Of a DNA stretch of 64,000 nucleotides, positions 36,358 through 48,227 are shown one piece after another. The notes under the pieces were generated by a model. That model had not been told where the DNA came from. It saw only the letters and a program-made list of their open reading frames with translations, and ran no database searches. The DNA comes from Boesenbergia rotunda (lineage: Eukaryota; Streptophyta; Magnoliopsida; Zingiberales; Zingiberaceae). Positions within the stretch are counted from its first letter, which is position 1. Every line of letters begins with the position of its first letter. Location of the stretch: positions 385,077 to 449,076 of the forward strand of contig JAGFNQ010000852.1 of assembly GCA_024364735.1 (NCBI GenBank). Reading direction: 5' to 3'. A program made the position numbers and the translations under genes.

Positions 36358-37319
36358 TGCATGTGATCGAATGGCTTGGCTAGAGAGGGTGAATAGCTCC
36401 TCACCCTCTATTCACAGTTCATCTTCTTCCTACACATGCTAGTGCACAAGTGGAATAACAATTAAACTAAAACTAACACAACCAAGAAGATGAACCAATT
36501 TACGTGGTTTGGATATGACGTTCCTACTCCATAGCTATCCATAAGGTAGACGATCCTGATCCGTCAGTACATGACTCCTCAGAAAGCCTCCGGCTAGCTC
36601 GTGTAGCTCCTTGTGGATGGAGAAACCTCATCACAAAATACACACTCACACCTGAACATGGTAGACTACTAATAAGATTTAACCAAGCTTATTTCATCAA
36701 CCTTGTTCAAGCAAACCGAGTTCTCTTGAATAGAACTCATTTGCTGATCCAGTCATTGCCAATTGACTGGTGCCAACACCAGTTATTGCCAGCTGTCGAA
36801 CTCGAACATTACAGTCGAACGTTCGAATTCAACTGATACCAATCGACTGCACAGAAGATCAATCAACTGATCTTTCTGTGGCCTCAATCAGTCAACTGAT
36901 TCCATACCAATCGACTAGTAAAACCCTAAACCTAGGGTTTCCCTTTCCGAGTACATTTCACTCGCGCTTAAACCCTTATGACTCACTTGACTCTTCATCG
37001 CAGCCTTAACCTATTGCCTTCAAGCCTTCTTCATTTTGGTTCTCGTCCCTCGGATGTATACAAGTCATAGCTCATCTCCACATGTCATCCTTTGTGTATG
37101 CCTCGAAATGCGCTTCCCTCGGATCATTGTTGTTACGTTGTCCACAATCGATCGGATGCATCATCCTTTATGGACCCAAAGTCATCAAGTTGAGTCTATG
37201 TGTATCCTATAGAATCTGCACACTCAAATACACATATCAAATAAAAGAGTAAACATAACTTAAATCTTTTGCCCAAACATCAAAACACATGGTCCCACGG
37301 ATCATAGATTGCCTTAGCA
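36358..37319 (-). repeat. 3' LTR of F'
   Basis: Plus-strand reading TGCATGTGATCG to GCCTTAGCA, followed by ATCTCCCCTTTTTT, the complement of the terminal purine tract. Decayed CAATCGACTG palindromes at 36765-36930 and a decayed hairpin near 36500-36532. Confidence 0.8.
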
Positions 37320-37439
37320 ATCTCCCCTTTTTTGATATTTAGCAATACGTTTAAATTAGGAAAAACATATAACAAAAAACAATGCTAAAATATTTGGACT
37401 TATGTTGCCAAGGTTACACCTTGGACTTATACCGCCAAT

Positions 37440-38754
37440 GCTGGGCACCTAGCGAAGGGCTGCTAGGAGTCAAAGACCAATCGAAGGACTGCTAAGCACT
37501 GAAACCCTAAGTCCTGGCAACGGGCTGCTGGGCACCTAGCGAAGGGCTGCTAGGAGTCAAAGACCTAGCGAAGGACTGCTTGGAACCGAAGACCTGGCGA
37601 AGGACTGCTGGGCACCTAGCGAAGGACTGCTGGGCACCTAGCGAAGAACTGCTAGGAGACGAAGACCTAGCGAAGGACTGCTAGGAACCAGGCGAAGGAT
37701 TGCTTGGTAACGAAGACCTGGCGAAGGACAGCTGGGCACCTAGCGAAGGACTGCTGGGCAAAAGTCCAACCGGAGGAGCCGGTTGGCGACAGGTAAATTC
37801 TCCTGAGAGGAGTAGGTGAGGACGCGTTCCCCGTCGAGGGAACAGTAGGCGTCGATTCGACCTAGGGTTCCATTTTGGAGACCCAAAGTCAGAACCAAGA
37901 CAGCTAAGGTTGTATAAACCTAATATTTTATTGCTTTGTGTTGTTTTGGACTAACCTTGGATGCAGGACCGAAGGAATGTATTTCTGCAGCTCAGAACGC
38001 CCCAAAGGAGAGGGGCAAGCAGCTAGGCAGGGCGCCCCCAAGGTCAAGGCAAAACAAGTTAAGCAAGAAAACGCTTCAGAAGCTCACTGGGGGGCGCCCC
38101 CATGCTCCCGGGCGCTCCGGATGCTTAGGGCGCCTTGGGTCGAAGCCTACGAAGCGATAGAAGCTTATCCAACCGAGAAGCCCGCTGAAAGAGTCAACCC
38201 GGGCGCCCCCTGCTTCCCGGGCACCCCCGTCAAGCCTCGAGCCCGATCCTTGAGGGATAAGGGCTGACTGAGAGGTTGCCAGATCGTGAGACACGTGGAG
38301 GGCGTCCCCAACGTCCCAGGCGCCCCCATACTCACTATATAAGGGGTTCGACCCCCAAGGCTTCGAGACACAACATTCCAACACCACTACGCTCTTTGAC
38401 TTAAGCGCTCTGCTCCAGAAACCTCCCAACTCGAGATTGAAGCGCCAACGACGACCCTCTGCTCAGAAGTACAATCTACAACGGGCGTCGGTAATGAAAG
38501 AGCTTAAGTTTCAGTTTACTGTACTACAACTATAATCGTTCTGTAAACTTTTTGCGCACATTTAGAATTGCCCCCAGTAAACGGTCAACGACCATGGGCC
38601 TTGGAGTAGGAGCCGACCGCGACTCCGAACCAAGTAAAACCGCTTGTGTTTTTGTGTTGTGTTTTAATTTTTTCCGCTGCCTATTCTCTTAAGTTTTATC
38701 CAAAAACGATTTACGATATTCACCCCCCCTCTATTGTATTCTCTCGATCCAACA
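37440..38754 (+). repeat. 5' LTR of C, 5'-truncated
   Basis: Begins inside CTAGCGAAGGACTGCT tandem repeats (37440-37750) rather than at TGTTGGTGCAG. G-box CACGTG 38292-38297, TATATA 38336-38341, hairpin 38600-38634, end CGATCCAACA. Confidence 0.85.
38600..38634 (+). other. Predicted LTR hairpin (C 5' LTR)
   Basis: CTTGG/CCAAG, AGTA/GAA and GGAG/CTCC, with apical sequence ccgaccgcga. 120 bases before the LTR end. Confidence 0.55.
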
Positions 38755-38756
38755 AG

Positions 38757-38768
38757 TGGTATCAGAGC
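38757..38768 (+). other. Primer binding site of C
   Basis: TGGTATCAGAGC two bases after the 5' LTR. Confidence 0.9.
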
Positions 38769-38964
38769 GGGGAAGCTCAAATTTGGTGCAACCACCTATT
38801 TGAGAGTTTTTTTTCGGATTTCTTTTTAAATTTTTTTCGAATTTTCATCGTTAATCGAGGTTGGTGCAACACCCCTCGATAAATATTTTTTTACTTCCCG
38901 CACTACTAATCCAAGACCAAATCTTGGGATATTTTTTTCTTTTTTTTCTCTTATTTTCAGATTA

Positions 38965-40617
38965 ATGGTCATGCAAGAAGGATTCAACACAGCCAGACCA
39001 CCACTTTTTAGTGGGGAGGACTTCTCCTACTGGAAAAGTCGGATGGAGGTCCACCTGAAAACTCAGGTGGACATGTGGATAATCATCCAGTCTGGACTGG
39101 AGATTCCAAAGAATGCTGAAGGAGTGCCACAGTCTTACGCTGAGTGGGACACCGCTCTGAAAAGAAAAATCGAAGCTGATGCAAAAGCAACCCAGACACT
39201 TCAATGCGGCCTGACCAAGGAAGAGTTGAATCGAGTAGGACCATTCAACAGTGCAAAGGAGCTGTGGGGTAAGCTGATCGAGCTGCACGAAGGAACTTCA
39301 GATACTCGAATCAGCAAGAGAGATCTCTTCCTGAACAAGTTGTACACGATCAAAATGAACGACAACGAAACAGCAGCCCAGCTCCACGCCAGAATTCAGG
39401 AGTTAATGAACGAACTACACACAATCGATCACAAGGTAGAAAACCGTGACTTGATAAGGTACGCTCTGAACGCTTTCCCGAGAAACACCTTGTGGGCATC
39501 TATGGTAGATGCATGCAAGGTTTCAAGGGACCTTTCAAAAATTAAATTAGATGAACTGTTTTTAGAACTTGAGTTACATGAGCAGACTAACTGCACCCTG
39601 GCCGAGAAAGACATTGCTTTTGTTGCAGGTAAAGCTGGAAAGACAACCAAGAAGAAGCCCCAACCTGCAGCCGAGTCTGATTCAGACTCAGACTCCGAAG
39701 ACAATGAAGGAAATCGGCCTAAGCTGGTTCGGCTAGCCCGGGACTACTACAAAGAACTAAAAAACCAGACCAACAGAAGGAAAGCCAGCTGAAGAAAGGA
39801 AGAACCAGCTGAACCCTCAAATGAAAAGAACAAACCTAACGTGACCTGTTACGAGTGCAAGAAGAAGGGTCACTACAAGACTGAATGCCCTAATCTGAAA
39901 GAAACAAAGAAGACGAGAAAGAAGAAGGCACTTTAGGCAACATGGGACGAGTCCTCCTCCTCCGAAGAAGAAGAGATCCCACAGTCGAACCTGCTCGCAC
40001 TAACCGCCTCAGAAGAAATCGAGACCGAGTCAGAATCGGAGGTGGACGACTGCAAACTTACATTCTCAAAGGATGGAGAAATAACTGTAAGTGATTTTTC
40101 TAAAAATCAGTTAAATGAATTAATAGCGTATCTTTCTCGAGACTTGGCGAAAGCTAAACTCTGAGTCGAATCTCTCCGACAGGAAGTAAAACTCCTGAAA
40201 GAGAGAGCTGACTCTAGATCCTTGACTGAGAAGGTTCAAGAAGGAACCTCTACTCAAGTTGAAAAACTTGAGAAAGAGAACTCCTCCTTGAAAACTCAAG
40301 TCAAGGATCTTAGATCAGCCTTAGAACGGTTCACTTTTGGTTCCAAAGGTCTTAACATGATCCTTGGAAAACAGAAGTCGGTTCTAAATCGATCCGGGTT
40401 AGGCTATAGAACCAAGTCTCGACAAAGATCATACTATGCTGTACTGAACCAATCCAGACCTAAAATTCAGGCATGGGTACCCAAACTATGCCTGAACAAA
40501 CAAACTGGATCAAATCAATATTGGATCCCCAAGGACAAGATTCACATCTTGCCAAACCATTATCGTGGCTTTAGTCCAGGGGGAGCCAAATTAAAAATAA
40601 TATTCATAGTTAGATAA
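38965..40617 (+). pseudogene. gag of element C, with three stops
   Basis: Begins MVMQEGFNTARPPLFSGED after a pyrimidine-rich TTTTCAG that could act as a splice acceptor. Same order as in A: UBN2-type capsid, zinc knuckle CYECKKKGHYKTEC, Ser/Glu-rich stretch, coiled coil, conserved end YWIPKDKIHILPNHYRG. The frame is collinear throughout but interrupted by TGA at about 39790, TAG at about 39934 and TGA at about 40162. The capsid part is intact up to residue 275. Confidence 0.87.
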
Positions 40618-41335
40618 ATTTCTACTCTTGTTTTTAAATTGCATGATTGCTTGTCTATTTAATTTCTGCAATTTTCCATGCTTAAACTTAGGGCTGGTTA
40701 GTTTAAGGACTGAACCAACTTAACTGAAAGTTGAACAACATAGTATTGGGTGGCAGTGAGATGATAGTATGTTAGGGAAGCCAATTCTAATAAGATCAAG
40801 TATACTTGGTCTCTTTTAGACTGGTGAAACTAGCCGAAGCTACCGATCCAAAACCCAAACTAGTTAGACCAGAATTTTTCAAAAAAAATAGTTTTGAAAA
40901 TGAAATTTCATTAAAAGGCTTTGTCAAGGAAAGGGTTGATGATCCAATAAGGCTACGGCCAAAGAAGGCCTAGTGCCTCGCCAAGACCTGGAAGCCAATT
41001 TCTGAAATTCAAATTCAAATTATTCTTTGTCAAATTCGAATCTAACACAAATTTTCAGTTAATTGTAGATTCAAACACTTTTTTAAAAAAAATAATAATA
41101 ATAATAAACTCAAAATCAATTGCTTTCAAAATTAATTTAAGTTTTCAAAATAAATCATGATCCTTCAAAATAATTCTATCTATTAAAACCTGTCTCACAA
41201 AACCTATAAGGTTAACGTGATTGATAACCCTAGATTTGGGTGAGACAGACTAGGCTGTGAAAATCAATTTAGGCTATTCCGGATTCTAATTGAATCCAAA
41301 TCAACAAAACTCTTTATGTGTAGGAACATAAAGAT
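40618..41335 (+). other. Non-coding gag-pol spacer of C
   Basis: About 0.7 kb without coding sequence, retained in element A up to about 20190. Pol lacks its own obvious start here; the frame opens just before WMLDSGCS. Confidence 0.5.
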
Positions 41336-44300
41336 TTGGACCAATGGATGTTGGATAGCGGGTGCTCCAGACACATGACTGGAGATAAATTGAAATTCAC
41401 CAAACTCAAGTTCAAAAACCTAGGCTCAGTGGCATTTGGCAACAATGCTACACTCAAGGTGATTGGGTCAGGTAACATTGAACTTAAATCTGACTTTGTT
41501 ATTAAGAAAGTTCTTTTGGTTGAAGATTTTAAATTTAATTTGCTTAGCATAAGTCAATTGTGTGACACTGGTTATGTAGTTACCTTCACCAATTCTAACT
41601 GCCTGATTAGAAACTTGCAAGACTCAAAAATCATGCTTAAGGGCACTAGGAAAAATAATATTTACACTATAAATCTACCACTAGTACCTAAATGCATGTT
41701 AACTCAGTTAGAACAATCAAACCTCTGGCATAGAAGATTAGGTCACACTAATGTGAGAATAATTTCGAAAATCACCCGACTTGGCCTAATTAAAGGTATC
41801 CCTAAAATTAAAAATCATGAAAACTTAATATGTGAATCATGTAATCAAGGTAAACAAACCAGGTCTAATCACAAGCTAATTCAATCTGATCTAACTCAAA
41901 TCACACTTGAGCTCCTGCACCTTGACCTAATTGATTCACATGGAGTCAAGTCACTAAGCGGAAACCGGTACTGCTTAGTAATAGTTGATGATTACTCTAG
42001 GTTTACCTGGGTGAGGTTTCTAAAGACCAAAGATGAAACCCTAAACCTATTCAATGATTTTTGTAAGTTAATTGAAAATCAAAACGATACCAAAGTCAAA
42101 AGACTTAGGAGTGACCATGGGGGAGAATTTGAAAATCAACGATTCGAGAAATTTTGTAAGGTAAATGGGTATATACATGAATTTTCGTGTCCTAGAACCC
42201 CCCAGTAAAATGGGATAGTCGAAAGGAGAAATAGAACCCTACAGGAAGCCGCTAGGGCCATGCTCAATGAATTCAACTTAGCTAACCAATATTGGGCAGA
42301 AGCAATTAGTACGGCTTGCTACATCCAAAATAGAGTACTAATTAACAAACGACACAATAAAACACCCTATGAATTATACTACCATAGACTTCCAAACCTA
42401 CACTACCTAAGGGTCTTTGGGTGCAAAGTCCATATCCTAAACACCAAGGACTATCTAGGTAAATTCCAGTCTAAGTCAACCCCAGGCATCTTCCTAGGAT
42501 ATTCAACCACAAGTAGAGCCTATAGGGTTTACAACAAACAAACTAAGAAAATTAAAGAAACAACAAATTTAATATTTGATGAAGAAATCAACTCAAAATC
42601 TGATAATTCAGATCTAACGTCATCAAATACTGATCAAGAAGATAATGAACAAACTGTTGAACCTTTAATTGAACCCTTAAATGAACTAACTATTGAACCA
42701 ATTTCTGAGTCAATTGAACCAAATATTGGACCAAATCGACCAGCCGGACCTAAGGCTGAACCAAGTTCTAGGAAAACCAAGAAACCCAGACTTAGTCACC
42801 CAACTGATCAAATTGTGGGTGATCCAACTTTAGGAGTCAGAACTAGGTCTTCCTATAGAAACCTTAGTCAGATAGCAATGATTTTAAAAATTGAACCTAA
42901 GACTATAGAGGAAGCCCTACCTGATCCTGATGAGATCATAGCTATGCAAAAAGAGTTAGCCCAATTTGAAAGTAACCAAGTCTGGGAACTAGTACCTAAA
43001 CCTGAGGGCAAATCCGTCATTGACACTAAGTGGGTTTTTAGGAATAAGTTAAATGATCAAGGAGAAATAGTCAGAAATAAAGCCCGCTTAGTAGCAAAAG
43101 GATTCAATCAGGTAGAAGGATTAGATTATGACGAAACCTATGCTCCGGTAGCTAGACTTGAGTCCATTAGGATGTTATTGGCCTTCGCATCCCATAAAGG
43201 ATTTAAACTATACCAAATGGATGTAAAGTCAGTCTTTCTAAATGGATTCATTAAGGAAGAAGTCTATGTAGGACAACCCCCTGGTTTTGAGGACTTAGAA
43301 AGACCTAATCATGTTTACAAACTTACTAAAGCACTTTATGGACTAAAACAAGCACCTAGGGCTTGGTATGAACGCTTATTAACTTACCTAATTTCTAAAG
43401 AATTTAATCAAGGACAAATTGACTCAACCCTATTTATTAAAACCTTAGGAAAAGAGATCTTTATTGCCCAAATCTACGTCGATGACATAATCTTTAGGTC
43501 AACCAACTCAAATTTTTTAAAAGAATTCGTTAAAATAATAGAAAATGAATTTGAAATGAGCTTAGTTTGTGAGCTCAACTTTTTCCTAGGATTATAAATT
43601 AAACAAACTAGGGATGGAAACTATGTCCATCAATCCAAATATGCTAAAGAGTTAATAAAGAAATTTAAAATAGATAACTCTAAAAGCATAAGTACCCCCA
43701 TGGCCACAAATGTAAAATTAGATAGTGACCCAGATGGTAAACCAGTAGACCTTAAACTCTATAGAAGTATGATTGGAAGTCTACTGTATCTTACAGCCAG
43801 CAGACCTGGTATCCTTTTTGCTGTAGGAATGTGTGCTAGATATCAAACCTGTGCTAAGGAAACGCACTTAGCAGCCCTAAAAAGAATACTAAGACATGTT
43901 AAGTGCACCCTAAATGTAGGGATTTGGTATCCTAGGACCTCAACCTTTGACCTGTCAGGATACGCGGATTCTGACTACGCTGGTTGTAAATTAGATAGAA
44001 AAAGCACAAGTGGAAGCTGTCAACTGTTAGGAAATAGTCTAGTAAGTTGGTGCAGCAGAAAGCAACACTGTGTAGCTCTATCCACGACTGAAGCTGAGTA
44101 TGTTGCTTTAGGAGAGTGTGTAGCACAACTCTTATGGATGATGCACACTCTTAAGAACTTCCAGCTTAACTACACCCAAACTCAGGTCTTCATTGACAAT
44201 ATAAGCTCAATTAATCTAACTAAAAACCCAATCCAACATTCCCGAACTAAACACATGGAAGTTAAACACCACTTTGTAAGAGATCATGTAGCCAGGGGTG

Positions 44301-44419
44301 AGATAGTCCTTAAGCATGTAGACTCTAAATCTAACTTAGCTGACATATTCACCAAACCTCTACCTGAGTCTGAGTTCAGCTCACTAAGAAGACAGTTAGA
44401 ATTATGCTTGGTAGAATAG
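41336..44419 (+). pseudogene. pol of element C: protease, integrase, RT, RNase H, two internal stops
   Basis: One collinear frame of 1028 codons. Protease WMLDSGCSRHMTGD; pre-integrase WHRRLGHTNV; integrase with LHLDLIDSHG, VIVDDYSRFTW and SDHGGEFEN, then [14 protein letters not shown]; an acidic linker rich in EPLIEPLNE words; RT with [21 protein letters not shown] and the YVDD box near 43480; RNase H with GYADSDYAG, STTEAEYVAL and IFTKPLPESEF. The only breaks are TAA at 42206-42208 (inside the integrase) and TAA at 43595-43597 (end of RT). This supports a fairly young insertion. The domain order is Ty1/copia, and gag plus the repeated purine tracts fit the Sirevirus genus. Confidence 0.92.
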
Positions 44420-45842
44420 GTTTACTCTATTTTTCGATTTTTAAACTGTTTTACTTACTTTTAAAATCAGTTTCTAAAAATAATTTTAAAACTGCTTTAT
44501 TTCAAAATCAGCTTTTACTTAGTTTGAAAAATCTTTTTATCACTTTTAATTTTTTAGTTTTCTTTTCAAAAACTACCCCCTTCAAAACTAGGGCTTTTTC
44601 GCAAATGGACTTAGCCTAGGCCCTAACCCTAGAACTGCATGCACTTATAGATCTAGAAGCTAGCATCTCACAAGCACCTTAGGGTACTTTTGATTGATAA
44701 CCTAGAATGGGTTGAGATGCTTAGGTCTTTGCCTTAATTCAAGATGCTTTAAGTCAGTGCATCTGCAGTAATTGGGGCACTAAATACAACTTAAACAGTA
44801 ATCAATTAAGTGTCAAGATTAGAAAATCTAACTTGAACAGAACACTTAACTTGACTAACCCTAGCGAAAACTACTGTTTATAACAGTTAGTAAGTAGCTA
44901 ATTGGGTTAGACAAGACCCTAAAGAGATAATCGAAATTGGTTTGGTTCAATTTTTATCTTGCATTGGTTCAGTACAGCACATTAATTTGTTTTTCTTATG
45001 CAATTTATGTAGTTTTTTGCTATATTGCTTTGTTTTTGATATATGGCAAAGGGGGAGAGATAGGAAAGGGAGAGAAGCATTTTTTCAAATTCTAAATTTT
45101 CAAAAACTTTTTTCAAAAAGTACTTAAGCTATTTTTTTCAAAACTGTTTTCAAAAAGTACTTAAGCTATTTTTTTTCAAAACTGCTTTCAAAATACTTAA
45201 GCTAAGTTCTTTTTCAAAACTGCTTTCTTCAAAGTACTTAATCTATTTTTTTTCAAAACTGTTTTCAAAGTACTTAATCAATTTTTTCCCAAAACTGTTT
45301 ACAAAGTACTTAATTTAATTTTTTTCCCAAAACTGTTTCAAAAGTACTTGATCTAAATTGTTTTCAAAATTGATTCTAAGTACTTGACCCAAGCAGTTTT
45401 CAAAAGTATTTTCTAAGTACTTAAACTTAAACTATGTTCAAAATATCTCTAAGTACTTATTTCTAAACTTCTCTAATATAAAAGTTTCTAAGTTTCTAAA
45501 AGTACTAAAGAGATTGAAAATTTTTAAAAGTGCTTCCAAGAACTTAAAAGATGTTTTAGAAAATTTTCTACTAAGGTATTTTTCTAAGTATAAAAATTTT
45601 TCAAAAGTGCCCAATCAAAATGTATTTTTGGAAAATATTTCCTAAAACTTCTTTTGAAAAATCTTCTAAGTTTTGAAAAATTGATTCCATTATTTTGACT
45701 TAGAAATTTTTCAAACCCCACGAAACTTTAAAAAACCTAGGGGGAGATTCCTTCCAAGGGGAGGGAACTAAATTGTTATATCAACTGTATGAATTAACTT
45801 AACTTTTTGAATCGGGTTGCCATAAATCAAAAAGGGGGAGAT
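44420..45842 (+). other. 3' non-coding region of C with tandem words and polypurine tracts
   Basis: No envelope-like ORF. GGCAAAGGGGGAGAGA near 45043; a run of TTTTCAAAACTG-AAGTACTTAA words at 45095-45430 with a period of about 40; CTAGGGGGAGATT near 45740; terminal tract AAAAAGGGGGAGAT at 45829-45842. Confidence 0.75.
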
Positions 45843-45951
45843 TGTTGGTGCAGACAGCACCCAAGTCGAACCTGTATTTTGACAAATGGCAAAGGGTTCA
45901 AAAGTTAAGATGTTATGTTGATCTAACATGCTACTTGAGTGTGCAGATTGT
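45843..45951 (+). repeat. 3' LTR of C, first part
   Basis: TGTTGGTGCAGACAGC after the purine tract; interrupted by D after ...GCAGATTG; continues at 48228. Confidence 0.88.
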
Positions 45952-48222
45952 GTTGGGACCGGGTGCATGTCGACAAGGATACGAGTTCGTAAAATTCAAA
46001 ATTTTTCGTGCAGCGGAAGAGTTTGCATAAAATAATTTCCTAAATTATTTTAACTTCGTATCTAGCATGCAACCTTACATTGTGTTGACATAATCATAAA
46101 ATAAAACTTTGCGGAAAAGTAAACAAATTTACCAAGTACCTCTCGTAACTCGAAGTAAGGGACGAGATCCAACCGTAGCGTCCCTTGGAAGCTCCGCCTC
46201 TATTCGCGTCCACGCCGAGTTCTCTTCGGGATGACTTCGCAAAGTCACGAGTTTTGTGCCGACGAGAACTACTAGATTCTCGGAAGGCACAACTAGAAGA
46301 ATAAAAGAAAATAACGGAAAAACTAACCAACGAAGTAACGGAATCGAATTCCGGGAAGAGAGGAATCGTTATCCGCTTCTTCTTCTTCGTGTTCGGGTTC
46401 TCCTTCTTCTTTAATGCTCACGGCACCACCTCCTTGGTTGTGGTTGGGCGCCGGCCCTAGAAGAGCTAGGGTGCGCCGGCCCTAAGGGAGGAAGAAGAGA
46501 AGGAGGAGAGGAGAGATTAAGAGAGAGAGAGAGAGAATTCTTAATCTCTTAATTGATTGGAATAAGGGCTAGCCTTTGGTTCCTTTATATAGTAGCAACT
46601 CCTTTGCTAAGTCTCCCTCTAAACCGAATTAACGGAATTAACGGAATTGGTTATAAGAAATTTATAAATTTTCTTATTAATTATTCCGTTTAAACCAAGT
46701 TTTATTATAAACTAATTTATAATAAAACTAATTCTTCTTCTCTTTAAATTATGGAATAAATTTTTATAAGAAATTTATAAACTTTCTTATTATGGAAAAA
46801 TCAATTCATAATTGATTTTATAAAATTAAAATAAACCAATTCGTGGATTATTTTAATCTTCCATAAAAGAATAAATTTCTATAAATTTTATTTATATAAA
46901 TTTCTTTATACAAATTTATTTATCCATAATTTATAAAATAAATCACACTAGATTTTATTTTATTAATTAAACCAATTAAATTGGTTTTTCTCCTCTTATT
47001 TGGCCGGCCACCACCCTCTTTGGCCGGCCAAAACCAACCCAATAAACCGCGAATTAAACTCATTTAATTCGCCCAAAAAGCCTTCAAAAGACTTAGCCAT
47101 TTTTGGCTTCCATTGCGCCTCTGACTAACTCAGATTCGACTTGTTTCTCTTGATCGGAAAATCTAATTTTCAACTCGTTTTAAATCCCTCGGATTACTCG
47201 TATTGCGTGTGACTAAATAGGCTTTCGATTTATGTTGGTCGTCTATAATTAACCCATTAATTATAGAACGATCATGAGTGGCACCTAGTAGTACATCATG
47301 ATCCCCAATTAATCGAAAGATCAACGGTTTGACCTCAGAAGAAATTATTCTGAAACCCTTCAGCAGCTCTAATGAATCGTGCCTCATTCCCTTCACCATC
47401 TTATACCCACTTGGTTCAGGACACGGTCTATGGTGTCAGTCCCCACTAGGCTGACTACGTCACACCTAGCCCAAGCAGTGTCTTCCTCGTCCTTTGGATT
47501 TCTAATTACTCTCATGTATTTAAGAGACTCGCACTCTTGACATGATATGCTCTGGCCAGAGGCTTTGAGTAACAATCCGATGATAGGCCTGGGTATACAT
47601 CTCCTCGCAAGGAGTGGTGAATCCTTTGTAGGCTGTTCAAACATCTTCAGGCACTTCGGCTTATACCCGATCATCCTGGGTCCACACCTCCTCGGAGATG
47701 CTTGCTTAAGATGTCAAAGTATAAGTCTCCATGACCAAGATGACTTGAACACCGCAAGTCAAAGGAACATCGCACTTAAGCCGCAGTAAGATCTTCATTG
47801 ACATATCTACATGTAGATTCCCATATGAAGTCTTACAGCTAATCACTCCAATGAACTAGTTCCCTTAACTAGCATCCATGTTTATCTCCGGACATCTCAA
47901 TGTCACCAGCTAGTGAGAATCAGCTGATTAGAGAATAACCCATGCTAGTCTCAACAGAATTGATAGTGTCCGTTTTTATCAATTCATCGACTAGGGATAA
48001 TTTCAATACTTCACAATTGCACATTAGAGATAATCACTAGTTGTGATCCCATCACAAATTCTCTTATGCTGTGAGTTGTATTGCGGACATTCAGTAGATG
48101 AGTTTAAGATCCCAATCAAATACACAAAACATGTATACTCAAATAGTGAATTATTATTTATTAAAATAAATGTTTACATCATAAGGCGATTGCCTTAGGA
48201 CACTTCTCTCATATCACTAACA
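45952..48222 (-). repeat. Solo LTR D of the B family
   Basis: 2271 bp, TGTTGGGACCGGG to ATCACTAACA as read on the plus strand, perfect TSD gattg (45947-45951 and 48223-48227). Clearly more diverged from B than the two B LTRs are from each other. Confidence 0.93.
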
Positions 48223-48227
48223 GATTG

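Noticed and set aside
37936..38267. Two overlapping frames repeated at 48713-49044
   Set aside because: They fall in the U3-R part of both C LTRs, over palindromes, G-box and TATA box; non-coding.
38940..38964. Possible splice acceptor (pyrimidine run plus TTTTCAG) just before gag in C and A
   Set aside because: Suggestive of a spliced leader but no donor could be assigned with confidence.
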